A DNA stretch of 64,000 bases from Ulva prolifera (Eukaryota; Chlorophyta; Ulvophyceae; Ulvales; Ulvaceae): contig CM041204.1 of assembly GCA_023078555.1 (NCBI GenBank), positions 840,923 through 904,922 on the forward strand, written 5' to 3'. Each line of letters begins with the position of its first letter. The first letter of the stretch is position 1. The translations under genes and the position numbers were made by a program. Below, piece after piece: positions 1 to 13,800 of the stretch. The notes under the pieces were generated by a model, which was given only the letters and a program-made list of their open reading frames with translations, made no database searches and was not told where the DNA came from.

Positions 1-1492
1 GAGCATTCCGTACCCGCATGCGATCAACTTCTGCAGCTGACGGAGGCTTGCAATCGGCTGGTTCCAATGGATGAACTGCTAACATGAGCGCCGAAACGGC
101 GTCGGCATATGCCTGCAGCTTTGTCTTCGGCCCGCGTTCTCCTCTTGTCCAGTACACGTATCCGGCGATCGCTGTCGGTCCCGGTACTCCAAGGCCAGAT
201 GGATCATTATCGCACGGAACTCTTGGTTCAGGAACATGGCACCATGCTTCGGAACCGTCGTAAACATAATGGCTGCGAATGTCAGTGCCTGGCTCGCGCG
301 TGCCTGTCGAGCATACGGCAGAGGCAGTACACTGCAGTGGCGATGCCGGCACTGGCATGGCAACGCTCATCGAAGCCCTATTCAGAAGGATTATGCATTC
401 AAGGACATATAGCACTTTCTGTGCGTAGGCATGGCTTCAGTCCGCGTTGCATCGCAACTGCCTGTGGCAATCGCGCCCAATCAGCCACTCCTGCTTCAAC
501 CGCACAACAGATCGCAGTAAAATCGATATACTTGGGCCGCTTAGCTGGTCGCTGTCTGCAATATCACCGTCGTCTAGAACGTGATCTGCTCTAATTATTG
601 CTTCGCAAACTTGGCATGCATGTCGGACACGTGGATGCTGTGACTCGTACACGACGGCAACGCGCCTGAACGCTTCCGGGTTCGCTGGAATGGATATTCA
701 ATGGCAGGTGCGCATGAAAACCTGTTGCCAATGTCGCCGATGCTGTGATTGGGTGTTTTGAACACACGCCATGCCCCCCTTTTGCTTGTAGACTGATTGG
801 GATTTTGACAGCATGATTACTTCGAGATACACGACCTGCATCAACTGAGCAGAGACGCTAAGCCGATGATCAAATCTACTCCGTAGCCGCCACATTGACG
901 CTGACAGGCCCAAGGAGCACAATGCGGGCACACTGCAGCGACTCGAGGCATCAAGAAAGCAATGCAGCTGGGAGCATCACGCACAGGCGACACACGGGAC
1001 AGGAAGTCGACAGCATAGGCAGCCAGAATCTATTGATGTACAAAAGCCTGAGTCAATGAGCAGGCAGAGAGCGGCAAATCAGACACAGTGCACAGTCTAC
1101 AGGACTCATCACTGCCGGTTACCATGTTTGGCTTTGCAGGCAACATGTGATCGGTAAGGTCATCAACGCACGTACTGGCAGCTACAGCGACTCGCTGTCA
1201 CCTGGTCAAAAGAGTTGGGACATTGTTTGCTGCACGCACTGGTATGGTTCACACAAAAGTCTTGCAGAGTGGCGGGCTGACGAGGAGTGCAAGCTCCCCA
1301 CAATGACCCGCCCCTGCTTTTGCTCTTGCAGCAGAGCACTGCAATGGTGGCTACTGCACAGGAAATAATATTCAACAGGTCGCATCCTATTCTCAGGATG
1401 TATCCCCGTGTGTGAAGGTGTCCCGCAGCCCCGTGTTCTTCGAGCCGTCTACGCTGCAAGGCCCCGCCGGCGAAGGAAACACCGCATATACC
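1..1492. other. No gene recognised; 3' flank of the SAPS gene
   Basis: I see no coding pattern here beyond short open frames on both strands without family resemblance. The right-hand part must hold the 3' untranslated region and the end of the minus-strand SAPS gene, whose stop codon lies at 1493-1495. No RNA gene, tandem repeat or transposon signature was found by eye. Confidence 0.5.
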
Positions 1493-4400
1493 TTAGCTAG
1501 CAGCCGTGGACTCCTGCGGAGCAGATTCCGAGTTGCTCGCGCCTGCAACGAGCTCCTCCTCCTCCACCACCGCAACACTACTCACAGCTGCCTCCTCTGG
1601 CACCGGCTCAGCAGCGGCCACGGCAGAGTCCTCCTCCTCCACCATCGCAGCAGCGCCGCTTACCCCATCCCGTGCCCCCGTGGCGGGTACCGCGCCAGCC
1701 CCGACCGGCGGAGCGTCCGCCAAGCTGGCCAACGGCACGGCGCCCCCCGCAGCCGGCTCGACCTCAGGCGGCGGCACATCCGCCTCAGGCACCTCAGGCG
1801 CCGGGATCTTCCACCAGTTCGCCGTCACTCCCGACTCCTCCCTGCCATCACCCTCCTCTTCGTCCTCCTCAACCTCCTCAATGATCTCTGTCACCTCGAC
1901 CGCAGCACCACCTTCCAGCGGCCTGCCATGGACGCCATAATCCCCAACGACCGCCTCGTCCCCGGTGACCACTTCATCATCGTCGTCGACTGTCGCCGCC
2001 TCCATCAGCCGCAGCTCCGCCATCTGGTTGACCAGCTGTTCGCCTGGCATGACACCTGGCGCACCGACGACGGTGTCCTGCCCCAGGCCCCCAACTTCCG
2101 CGGCTGCAGCGAGCGCTGCGTCGTTGTGGGCCTGCTGCTCGAGGTCGTCCTCGTCGAGCACGTTGCCAGCGAGGAAGCCGCCGGCGGCGTCAATTGTGCG
2201 GCTGCGGGGCGCCGCAATGGAGGACGAGTTGCTAGGGCCCCCATGGCCACCGTCTTCCGCCTCGTCATCATCGAACAGGCTGATGTCAGCGTCGGCGTAC
2301 TCGTCGTCGTCCTCAGTGCCATATCGGCCAGCCATGGGGACGTTGTAAATGTCGCCCTGTATGGCTGAAGTCAGTCATCACACACGTGCAGGTCAGCAAG
2401 CGTGTGCCACAGGGGACAGAATGTATGGCCATGCCAGAAGTCTGCCACAGAGCAGCCCACACAGCTTTTCTTGACACTACACAGATTTCGCTGGAAGCCC
2501 GGAATTCATTTCCCTGGAAGCTCACATAACCACAATCTGATTTCTACAGCCAGTACCCAGGCGTGCACATGAGGGCCAGGAAGCAGTGACACTGTGAGAG
2601 CAGGCAATCTGATTCATGACACGGCTTCAGGGCATCGGATGAACAATCACTATCCACAATTGTCGCTGTGGCTGGCTCATTCCAAAAAGGCGAGAAAGAG
2701 CACGGCAAATCACATGTAGGGAAGCAGTGCATACGTCAGCTGTGTCAAAATCGCTCTGTCCATAGGCATCCATTGAGCAGACGCCAGACATGTCATTGAT
2801 ATCGTCGCCAGGCATCGGCTCAGCGGGCATGTCGACCTCCCAGCTATTGCGGTCCTCTAACATCAGCTGAGCATCAAGGTGGGCCGCCTTGAAAGATTGC
2901 CAGTCGCGGTTCATGTCGAGGGTCGCTTGCAGCAGGCCGTGCTCGCTGGTTTGCAGCCGTGCTGCCAGCTGTGTGATGTGGCCATGATATGCAGCCCGCA
3001 TCGTCTCGCCTTCACGTACTCGCCGAGGCTACACAGCACAGCAGCTCAGCCACCCAGAGTAGAAAGCGGAAACATCGCAGATGGTAATGCTGTGTTAGGC
3101 TCAGGTTCAAGACCGCAGGCGGCTTGAGGATCAGCTTACTGCAATACGATCTGGTGTACAAAAGATAGCTCCCTCGTGCAGAAGAGAAAGTTTCATGCAA
3201 ACCCTCCCCAGCCATACAGTAAGTGCCATGACTGCTCCCATGCGCAGACACAACAGAGAACTTTGAGATGTCATTGAATACCCTAGCATTCAGGACGATA
3301 GCATTGGACCGAGAAGAATGGTTCACAGATGTCCGCATGTATACCTACATCGACAAAGGGCTACGGCGCAACTTGGCTGTCGCACCTGCAGATAAGTGCG
3401 CTCCGCCTCGCCTTGTTTATGTAGACCCAGCAGCCACTCTATAATTTTGACCTTGTCTATCAAGCACTCAAATATCGGCATGTCGTCAGTGACCTCAACA
3501 TCGTCGTCATCTTCATCCTCCTCATCGTCCCCGCCACCGCCCTCTGACACTGACGAGCCCCCCTCAGGTGCATGCGCAGATGCGACCGGCGTCTCGCCAC
3601 TGAGATTCTCGTCCGCACCGTCTGACGAGTTGACTGCCGCTGCCGCAGCCCTGATGGAGCCTGGCTGCGCGATGTTGCGGGCAGGGGGTGGAGCAGGGGG
3701 GGACCCGGCAGAAGTGTGCCCAGCGTAGGCAGACGGCCCGAGCTCCCCCTCCGTCCCGCCTGCGTCGCTGCCGCCAACTACGCCACTCCCGCGGGGTCCG
3801 GGCGGTGGAGGCGTCAGTGCGTCTATCAGCGTGCACAGGACATCGACGACATTGCTGTGCAGGATGCTGTTGAATGGATACTGCCGGAAGAGGTCCATGC
3901 AGCGAGAGATAAAGTCACTGTCCAGCATCGCACGGACAGCCATTGGCTCATAGGTGGCCAGGAGAGCCTGGCCGAGCTCAATAACAGTGATGCGCTGACG
4001 ACCGACGGGAGGTGTCAGCGTGCCGTATGGCTGCTCTTGGCTTGCCTCTGCTGATGCTGCGGGCACATTCAGCATATCAGCCAGGTGCGGTAGGAACTGA
4101 ACGACCTCGCTGACTGTCGCCCGCACTGCCTCACGATTGAGCTCTGCTGGAGGCTCATAAGCTGGCATCAGCCCCAACGCAATTGCTGGCGAGGCAACCG
4201 GGGGCATGATTGCCCGGGGCGAAAGCAAGGCTATGGCAACTTTGAGTGCGGGCTGAAGGACATCTGAGTCTGGGGTAGCAGCCGCTTTAAGCATGCGGCC
4301 GAGGTACTCTGGGGATGTCAACTGCTCGATCATCGGGGAGCACTGGTGCCGGGCGATCTGCACCAGGATCTCTCCGACATTCTGCTGCGCAGCCCGCTGT

Positions 4401-6007
4401 ATGCGCGCTGACCGCGCTGTTCGCTCACGAGGGGCCGTCAGGGTTTCTAGCAGTTGCTCCATCAGGGGAGTTTCAGATAGCCACTCTGTGGCGCCTGGGG
4501 GTGCACCTGCACTATGTTGACATTACATCAACTCGCATCAGCAGACATTTTACAGAGCAATGCTGTGACACCAGCAGCCACCTCAACTGCCAGCTGGTGA
4601 GTGCGTATCTCCACCTGCACTGGCTATCGCGGCCACACACGCTCGTCCGTTGTTCGTCCTACAGTCATGCATCAGGCAGTGCTGTGTAGCACCACACAGA
4701 ACATGGCTCGCAACCACAGACTGAAGCAGTATGCACCTGGGGTGGAGATGTCATCAGCGCCGACCAGCCGCAGTATTACTTCTACGGTGGAGGTCGTGTC
4801 AACATGACGTACCAGGGCTGGCAAGATGGTCGAATGTGAGCCAAGCCAGCGGTGGGTGTCTGCTGCACGCTTCACTAGTAGGCATCCCACCACCCGTCCA
4901 AAATAACCAGCAAGGGTGCTGTTCAATGGTGGTGGCGTGTCGAGAGGTGAGAAGAGGCGCTCCATCAGAGCATCTGATGAAATCAAGGCAGACATTACAT
5001 CATCCAGCTCACAGCAGAATATTTCACATGCAGTGTAGGAATACCTGCAGCATGGCTTCAGAGTCAGGCATTGTTGTCATACACGTTCAGACCACCTCCT
5101 GCATCAGCAGTGGACCCATTGCGGAGACTCAGCCGAGCACAATGTACGACTGGCAGGGGCAGAAATCAACTCATATGTAAGGCAATGGTATGGGAGCTGA
5201 CGTGGCATCATGTCAGACATCAGGAATGGATTATGAAGTACAGACAGTGATAGAAGGGACGGCCCCTCCACAGATGCCAGAGCATCACCCAGACACACAG
5301 CGCACAAAATCATTTGTTTCGAAGTGCGAATGCCAGGACATGACATCCAGCACTCGGGGCGAACAGGTGATACATGGAAATGGGCAGCCCACACTGTTGC
5401 TGACCCATTACTGACCCGACGCAAATGTATTCAGTTAGCAGCTTTGGTGGTGGGACAGGCTCACTGTGAGTATGCAATGGACGCACTTGAAATGCAGGTC
5501 ATCTTCTGGGGTCTCTGTCAAGTATGTTAGCAACCTCTCAAGGACTTCTACATTCCCAAGACTGCAGGCAGGACAGGTTCTTATCAGTCAGTCTGTGCAC
5601 TGAGACAAAGGGCTCTCGAGAGCGGACTGGAAGTTGCAGAAGGCACTCACTATTGGACAAGTCTTGAATTTGCAGTTTTGCATTCTTGGATGATGTCTTC
5701 TTCATTGAGGAGTTCCTCAAGTGTGAACTCCTCTTTGTCCATCACAGCCTGTAGCTCGACTATGGTAAAACGCAGCGTACAGCTCGCATGTGAAAAGGGT
5801 AGATACTACAGAATGTAGTCGGTCCAAAAAAATCAGCTGTTCGGCGTGACACAGACCTGTCGACATGACCAGCCTCCGACGTGACCAGCCACCATGCCCG
5901 GAGTACCGGATGGCTGAAACACGTATGTTATTGCGCGCTCGGCACAGTTGACACGGGCATACCTCAATGGGCGACAATGGAGTGAATGTAGTTACACGCC
6001 AGAACAT
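1493..6007 (-). CDS. SAPS-domain protein (SIT4/PP6 phosphatase regulatory subunit)
   Basis: Regulatory subunit of the SIT4/PP6 class of Ser/Thr phosphatases, expected in cytosol or nucleus. Seven exons, all phase-consistent: 5963-6007, 5651-5748, 5487-5561, 4737-5044, 3386-4494, 2735-3028 and 1493-2356, giving about 930 aa. The start follows the family: MFWR at the N terminus, then DKEEFTLEELLNEEDIIQEC across exons 1-2. Next come the conserved YxACEIF block, PPLNSTLAGYFGRVVG (exon 4), YPFNSILHSNVVDVL and ECLIDKVKIIEWLLG (exon 5), and GHITQLA plus a DWQSF motif in exon 6. Exon 5 carries a low-complexity, strongly acidic insertion (about 3490-3780) just before the ECLIDK block. Exon 7 is an acidic, Ala/Pro-rich tail, which is normal for the family. 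The SAPS assignment is very secure. The tail end is less so, because nothing conserved fixes it. Confidence 0.93.
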
Positions 6008-9000
6008 CCTGTTGCTCTTCACGTATGGCACGGGCCGTGGCAGAAGACAACGGGCTACTTCACGCCAAAGTAAAATGCAGCCCAGCCAGGCTATCAGAAA
6101 TATATACTCGATGATTTTCGCTAAGACAGAACGCCTTCCGACTCCACGCAAACTTTTCCCAGCGTTGTTGAGACGGCAGAGACCATCAGCCTCGATGCTT
6201 CCACCACCAACGCATGGTTCAAGGGAAGAAAGATCTATAAACAGCACTTACTGTGCGCTAACAGACGTATGCGAGCTCTGATGCACATGTGTGCAAGCAG
6301 TGGTGTCTATGGTGACTAGATAAACGCGTCGACCTCGTTGCAAGCGTGACCGGAGCGCAGATCTGCGGCACTGCTTTCATCCTGTTGCAGTCTGGCTTTC
6401 AGACTGTTTGCAAGGACATGGCTGCCGCTGTTCTTAACGCGCTCAAAGTCGCGTGATCTCGCTTGTGGGTGTCCACAAGCAGCCTCCCTGCAAGAACGAA
6501 GCGTCTGCTAGCTGCCACTCCCAACGTGAAGAGCCGCAGCATGGAGGAAAGCAAATTCCACAAACACAGTCCACTTACACGTATAAGAGGCTTGAGATGA
6601 CGGCCATAATTCAGGTCGCCGATGATATTCATGAGACAGGCAACTTCACAGAGGTCAAGTATGTGGCCTACATTGTATGTTGACTGTCACCCTTTATCGA
6701 TCGTGGCAAAGGGACGCTCAGTGGTAGAGTATAATGACGCTGGGTGGTGTAGCGTAGTGCAGAGGAAAGTGATTGTTTGCAGCTATCTTCAAGCATGGTA
6801 CTCCGGCCATGCTCAGCACGACCCTGCACGCCCTCAAAATTGCAAAGCCGCACGTTGTGCAAAGACTGTAGCCATCGAATTATAATGTTTTGTCAATCGT
6901 TCCTTCCGCCGAGGACCTCGTTATTAACGACAGCCACAGCCCTCCACTGAAGCAAAGCAGACGGCAAAACCGGAACCTGTTCGAATTATCTACAGACCGT
7001 ACAGCTCTGCTGGTTACTAGCTTTCATCTGCAAGCCCTTGTACCCTGTAGCACGTTGATGCAGATGATCCATACGATGATTTCCCGGTGTGGAGACGTAC
7101 TAGATCGCGGCAGCCCAAGACAACATGTCTTGCGCATCGCAATGCTTCAGTATCTCGTGAGATCGTTTTTCCCGAAGCACAAAGGTGCCGCGAGGGCTGG
7201 CTTCCACGGGGCCACTTGACCGTACCCATTGCGAGCCTCCGATCCGTCTTGGGCCTTGAATGGCATCTACACGATTCAAACATGTGCATATATGCAGGGA
7301 CTTGCATCTGCGATGTGTAGAGCAGCCGCTATCACTGATGTATGGCAGTGTGCCAGAGTTTTTCGTGTGCTGGACTTGCTCGCTTCGACGCACACAGTGA
7401 CATGTACTGGTGGGATATGCAGCCAGGATTTGCATATGAACATGCACTCTGCAATGTGGCAGCAGTGTCAGCCCTCACAGCTGCAAAGGATGGTACACAT
7501 GCCATGTTCCCGCATCTTATGTACATGATGCGCGGCTTCCACGCAGAATCATCGATATTTTATTTGATTTCATCCGCGTGGCATGTTTGTGGCATGTTTG
7601 ATTTGTGAACGTATAGAATCCTGGTACGCTTGCATCCCGCTGGACATTGCCGAGGTGTCATGGAGCACAGCTTCTTCCCTTGTCACATCCACCGGAACCG
7701 CGTGAGTATGCCACTCGCGTTTGCTCACATTTGCTAGTGCAATGCGCGCAGGCTCTGCAGTCCATACAGGGTGATCATGATGCATTCTGTCATCCATGGG
7801 GCTGACGAAGGGCTTTACTGATCATCGGTCACTGCGGCATTATGAACACGTGTGTGAACACGGTGCCTGGAGAGCGTGTGATACATGACAAATGGATTTT
7901 ATCCAATCACCTTGTGTAGAGAAGTGGTATGTAGCAACAACAGGTCACTGCGTTGCAGGTCCGGCTTGTTTGAATAAGGACGCTGCTGTCTTCATGACCA
8001 CTTCAACTCCGACAGCTCTCCGTATTTCTCATAAGATCCAAGGACGAAGCCGTTCATCGACATCGAAGGTGGAAGCCAAGTTTGCTCACCAGTGACCAGT
8101 CCGTGCAAGCTGCCTTTCCAGGATCAAAGTGAGGCATTGACGACCTGTCGTCATACTTCGTAAGAGCTATGCCGATGAGGAAGGCCATGTGCCACCCGCA
8201 CTGCCTTCCCACATGGGATGTGTCGAGTTGATGCGTGTGCTGACGCAGCGGTGCCCGCATGCGCGCACGAATGCGTGTACAGGAACCCGCTTGCAGCTGA
8301 ACATACATAGGTATGTGCCGCTCGGCCAGGCACATAAATGCCACAACAGTGTCCATGTCACACACGGATTCTGTTGGACGATTTCCATTGTCGCTTTTCA
8401 TTCTTGTACAGGCCAGCACTGCCACCGGTACGCATCTTGTGCACTCGACATGCTTGCAGGTTAATGGCACTGCAGAACATGTTCCTGGAAAAAAGTATGC
8501 GAGTGTCTGTCAATTCGTATGTACTGTTTTGGTTCTTATCTTTTTTCACCCCGCCTGTTGGCGAAAACAGGGCTCGATCATTTGCGCACCAGTCGCATGC
8601 GCGTTTGAACACCGAACCAGGCATCGCCGTCCATGGCCGTCTCGGTCCAACGCTGTCCTGTCGGCTGATGCGCGAGGAACTATACAGCTGAATTGTCCGC
8701 AACTCATGTTAGAACTGCTAGCCTTGTGGATGTGACCCTCGGCGCACTCGTGACTTCGCGCAGCGTGCCTGTTCCGGCTTTAATGCAGTGTCGAGGCGTT
8801 CCTCGGAGCACAATGAACGTAGCAGAGGAGATGAATGACCTGAAACATATTGTGGTAGACATCTGTTTCCTTCAAAGTCAATGGTAGTGTTTGAAGGCTG
8901 CTCTCAGCTTGTGGACAGATTGTGAAGAGTGTTGGCACTCACATGTGTGCACGCATGCCATAAATGTCGCGTCCATTCGTCTGGAGATTCTCCTGGAGGA

Positions 9001-9539
9001 AATTCAAGACATCAAAAGTGTTTGGTCATTCGAATCGTGCGCGGTCAGTGTCATCTGCACTGAATTTCGATCACTACATGGAGCCAATTGCCACAGATGC
9101 CCAGGGAGCCAGACAGCTGTTTGATTTTCCCATTCTGCTTCACCAAGCACAGGCTTTACGCAGCCTGCTCAGGTGGAAGCGATGCTGATTTTTCCTCCTA
9201 TTCTCAGTGTTGCAAACATGGCAGGCTGGTGACAGCAGTGACCATCAGCATGTGAGTAGTCATGTCCCCTTGTCACTTCACAGGTCCCTTCTGAGAAACT
9301 GAGTCATAGTCTACACTGAGTGCCTGCCAAACAGGTGAAGTGCAATTTCTCAGCAGCCAAATATGCCTTATATACCGCTGAATCTCCGTGGATCTGACTA
9401 AGTGAGGGATGCTGCTGTCCCTGACACTGTTATTTGTGCAGACGAGAAGTGGCACGGCTTTGCAGCATCATAGACTGGACCCAGCCAGCCACCCCCTGTA
9501 GCGTACGCAGCACCATCCATCACCACAGCACCTTACAAA
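6008..9539. other. About 3.5 kb without a recognisable gene
   Basis: The left end should hold the promoter and 5' untranslated region of the minus-strand SAPS gene, which starts at 6007. The right end should hold the promoter of the plus-strand gene starting at 9540. In between I find only short open frames on both strands, with no repeated, domain-like or phase-consistent coding pattern. No tRNA, tandem repeat or transposon motif was seen. Confidence 0.45.
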
Positions 9540-9795
9540 ATGCTCGCCTCACTAATCGTGGGGGCTCTGGCTGTTGTCTCCGGGAGTGCCCCGTTGGCAG
9601 CAGCGCGGCCCGTCACGGCTGATGTCCTGCCGATGGACACAGCCGATATTTCAAGCCAAGATCACGGCTTAATCCATGTGCCACTACGCCAGCTCAGGAG
9701 CCGTACGCTCCTTCTGCGGCCGCTGCTGTCCTGCACATGTCTCACATAGCGACACTGCTGGGCTCATGCGTAGGCCCTGGCCAGCCCCGACCCCC

Positions 9796-9826
<31 letters not shown>

Positions 9827-10848
9827 ATGCTGGGCATACATACTTTGGCTGTCAGAAACTGCGGTAACCTATGTTTTGTGACAACTTGGTGGCGGGTGCA
9901 GAGCGACAGACAGCGCGCGCGCAGCGGGCTGAGCAGCGCCGGAGGCGAGATGTGGATGCTCGCAGGCAGCGGTTGTGCGCTCGCAGCGGCAAGTGCGGCG
10001 GCAGCTCAGCGGTGCGCCCCTTCCTGCCTGAGACTGCGGGCTGCCCATGTCCAGACCCAGCGGCAGTGGCCTGCGCAGACCAGCTATGTATCGTTGCCAG
10101 GCCTTTGATGTCCTTGGTGCAGCGCCCATGGGCAGTTTGTCCTGTTTCATGTATGCAGGAGGCACCCCGCGCCCTGCGGTCTGGCCACCTCAGCCCCGTT
10201 CACGGCCGCATGCCCATCGCACGCTGTGGCCGTGTGTTGCGTACTGTAGGAAACAAAACTCCTAGACACGTCGAGACCCACATGCATGTACAGGCTGCGA
10301 TCGTGACAGTGGAGGAGGATGAGAAGGTCGAGGTAGTGTCAACCCCCAGCAAGCCGGTGTTTGCGGCGCGGCGCAGCTTCACGGCGCCCGTCCAGTCCGT
10401 GCCGCGGCCAGCCCCCGACCCCAAGCCCGCCGGCGGCAAGTGGGAGGTCTGCATCTCTGGCGACCAGCAGAGCTTCGGACCGATGACGGGCCGCAAGCCG
10501 GAGGGCATCACGGTGTACGCCAACGGCCGCTGCAAGATCGAGGAGTACGCCGGCGGCTTTGATGGCTACTGGAGCGTGGACGCCGGGGACGGCCACGAAG
10601 ACGGCTTCGCGACGGCGGTCAAGGCGATGCTGCGTGACGGCTCGGCGCGCGTCAGCACGTCTGTCGGCAAGAACAACCCGATGAACGCGCGCACCAATGC
10701 ATTCATGCTGGAGCTGCGTGACAAATCCGATCCGCTGAACATGGACTACCCGCGGGACGCAGCGCTTGCGGACGGCGGCAAGCGCATGGAGAACATCAAC
10801 AAGGCTTCGGCGATGTGTTCGCGGATGATCACGGTGAAGCAGTGCTGA
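9540..10848 (+). CDS. Predicted secreted protein, tandem family member 1 (unknown C-terminal domain)
   Basis: I do not recognise this protein. Proposed exons are 9540-9702 (donor GTACGC, phase 1) and 10310-10848, about 233 aa. Exon 1 encodes a signal peptide (MLASLIVGALAVVSGSAPLA, then AAARP) followed by a short linker. Exon 2 opens with an acidic stretch (EEDEKVEVV), then a Pro-rich linker, then a compact domain of about 130 aa running from GGKWEVCISGD to SARVSTSVGKNNPMN and a final MCSRMITVKQC. The domain has Gly/Asp-rich turns and three Cys, and its codon use is strongly GC-biased, as in a real gene. The intron holds a poly-C/CA microsatellite. An alternative 5' end is an Ala/Ser/Arg-rich, transit-peptide-like frame at about 9950-10090, which would make it a plastid protein. 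Exon 2 is more certain than exon 1. Confidence 0.55.
9791..9827. repeat. Poly-C / (CA)n microsatellite
   Basis: A run of 22 C is followed directly by about eight CA units. It lies inside the proposed intron of the gene at 9540-10848. Such a homopolymer is a likely site of length error in the assembly. Confidence 0.95.
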
Positions 10849-13800
10849 GCGCGCGGCTGCACTGGCGCGGTGTTGATGCCAGTCCCGCTTTTGAGGTGGC
10901 CTGGCGATCGGGGTAGGTGCAGCCGGCGCCGCCGCAGCTGCAACGCTGCGGACGGACAGGCTGCAGGGTTACAGCGTTGATGCGTGCGTGTTGCACGCTA
11001 TGAGACGCTGCGGCTGCGGAGTGCTTTGTGAATAAACCCAAGATTCCAGGAGATGTCATGGAGTGCAGGGGACGAGGAGCGCAGGTTTTGCAGCACCGTA
11101 CGATAGGTACTGGTTGTGATGGACAGTTTTTGCGCGGTGTACCACGGTGGGCAGTACTATGCCACCTGTGTGGGGTGCGTTTTTTTTATGGTGTTCAGGA
11201 CATGGCATGGTTGCTCCTTTCAGGACTTTTCGCGTCCAGCAGCTATTTCTGCCAACTTTCGGCTGGCAATGACCTTGTTCGTAGATTTTACTTGTTTCGT
11301 GTTGCTGTTTCGAAAATTCCTCCAAGCGTGATTCTTTGCTGCCCTTGGAAAAGAGGAGCGTTCAAGCAGGTAAACATTGGATTTTGGGCCCATGGTGTCC
11401 TCGCGAGCGGAGCATAATTTTTCTTTTAGATTCGATTTAAAATAGGTTTCAGCGTGACATGATGCTGTGAGCAGTGTGGCCTGTACAGGCATTCTGGGGC
11501 AAAGCATGTGAGATTCATGTTCATGAATTGGACAACAATCGCTTATGCAAGGCTGCAGAAATGTGCAGCGTCGAAGCGATAGCTGTTTTAGCTGCATATT
11601 CTTCACAATCATGTCAAGCTGGTGGATTGTGATACCTTGAAGAGGGCCCGGGTGACAAAAATCATAAGCAGGCTGCCCCTACATGTAAATGCGCACGTAC
11701 TTCAGAGGCAGTTCTTGCTTGTAGTTCAACGAAGAGTTCACACAGGAATTCTCACACAGGTACCTCGTGACTGCCCAGTACCTCCAAACAGTGCACAGAA
11801 CAGAGAGCCCTGCAGCAGGCAACGTCCACATGCTCTGCAAGTTTTCATTGATGCCTCCAGCGTCCTGTCAGCGATCACTGATGCGGCGTGGCATCTGCCG
11901 CCTTCGGTGTGACTGCTCCTGAACTCCTGTATCAGAGCCATGTTCCACAAAATGGTGCATGATAAATCTCGAGTACAGCGTCTTGAAATAGCAGAGATAC
12001 GTGCAGTGTTCCACTGCAGTGTAGTGCGGAAGTGGAATGTGAACATGATCGAATGCACAGACACTGACGACCATTGCCCGGCCCTGTGAGGAGCATGCAT
12101 ATGGTGTGCCTAGCTTCGATTAGCCGTGAGATCTGAGATGGAAGAATGGTGCCGCATGCTAGCAGTTGCACGTGGTATCCGGGGCATTTGTACAGAAGTG
12201 AGCAGGACTACAAACGCACAGCTCAATATCAGTGACCCAGGGAGATGCCCGGATCCGGCCGGAGCTGGGATTTCTCTCTTTTTAGTTGCATGACGCAAGC
12301 ATGTCTTCAGATCCGTTTATGTAGTTACGATGCTGACCTCGAATGCTAGCATTCTGTTTGAGTAATGTTCCAGTCAATGGGGCTGGCCTCTTGTGATTGT
12401 TTGCATCATCAGCCGGGCCCGGGCACGAAAGCAGACGTGCCGAAAGCGAGCCGAAGGCGTGCACAGTGCCCACTGGACACCGCTCAGCGTGGAAATGCAT
12501 GCAAGGCCGACCGGGAGGCTGGTGCACCGGCGTGTGGGCCGAATGGGATCAGTACGGCCACCGCGGCACTGACCTTGCAGGCTTGCTTGCAAGGCATCGC
12601 TTTCAGCTGAAAACTAGCTCACACCAAGAACGGCCCGATCAATTGCATCACGGCAGCGTGGGCTGTCCAACCCAACGAGGTGGTGGACACCCAGGAGAAT
12701 GCAATACAGCGGTCCGTGGTGAACGACCTATGCGTGCGCGGCCGTCTGCGTGTCCGTGTGCTTTTTGCGCTTGCGCTGTTGTGCGCATGCGAGCGCATGC
12801 ACACCATGAACACCATGAACACCTGCCTATCCGCCACTATCCGAACATGCACTCACCACTAGGCTGCGTCAAGAAGATATATCGCTTCGATCTCATGCGC
12901 ATGCTCAACTCACAGGTGTACGGCGTGACATGCAAGATGGCCAGGCGCCTTTGTCACTGTGCAGCAGTGTGGGGGCTTTCTCGAAACGCGCCATGGCGGT
13001 ATATTTCAACTACTCTTTGAGAAAATATCCTATACATGTTGTTGCTGTGTCAGATGAGGACTTCCAAATGGCACCCTGGCAGCCCAGTGAAGCATGTTCG
13101 TGTACGGCTCCGATTTCACCGAGCTCACAGCAGCTTCACGGCGCACAACAGTAAGAACACGCGCAAAAACTTTTGAGCTATATCTTACCGATGGGTTAGC
13201 TTTATTGTAGCCGACTAGACGTATTGTGCCTGCGGCGCGGCCTCGAGGCCTCGAGCACAGGTGCTACCCGTTTGTTGGTCCCCAGGCCGTTGCACCACCG
13301 ATTCTCACAGGACCAGACTTACGGTAGCAAACACCGCTGCACAGCCTTGATGGCTGCGTACATTATATGCTAGTGGTTGCAGCGATGGACTGCGACGGTT
13401 GGCTCGTGCATAGAGCTGGCACTGTGTCGCTGGTTTGTTCAATATTCACAAGCGTACGAACGCACCGGCGCCGCGCGGAACGCCATTGCATCACGCGTGT
13501 ACGAACGATGGTCACCTGAGGAATATGGGAACTTGGCAGGCAGGATCCTGCGAGCTACCGAGCACCGAGCAGAGTTGGCAATTCGCGAGCGCGAGAACGA
13601 TACATGCATGTAACGGCAGGTGCTCGAGGAGCCAAATCTGAGGACTCGAGCTTGCGCATCGCATATAAACTTCAGAAATTTTTTTTAATGCCTAACATAT
13701 CAACACCTTGTCACACGTCCCACCAGCTGGGTGTTCACACTCTCCGGTGCGGCCTTCTCAAAGTGTCATGCTCTTGGTGCTGGGCTGCTGCCTGTCGTGC

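Noticed and set aside
1412..2368. 318-codon plus-strand frame
   Set aside because: It is antisense to the last SAPS exon; the minus-strand reading has the conserved context and acidic tail.
9950..10090. Transit-peptide-like start (MWMLAGSGCALAAAS) for the gene ending at 10848
   Set aside because: Possible, but the signal-peptide exon at 9540-9702 fits the shared phase-1 architecture of the two neighbouring genes better; kept as an alternative.
12397..13020. 207-codon plus-strand frame
   Set aside because: Disordered composition, no motif, no splice context or codon bias; probably chance.
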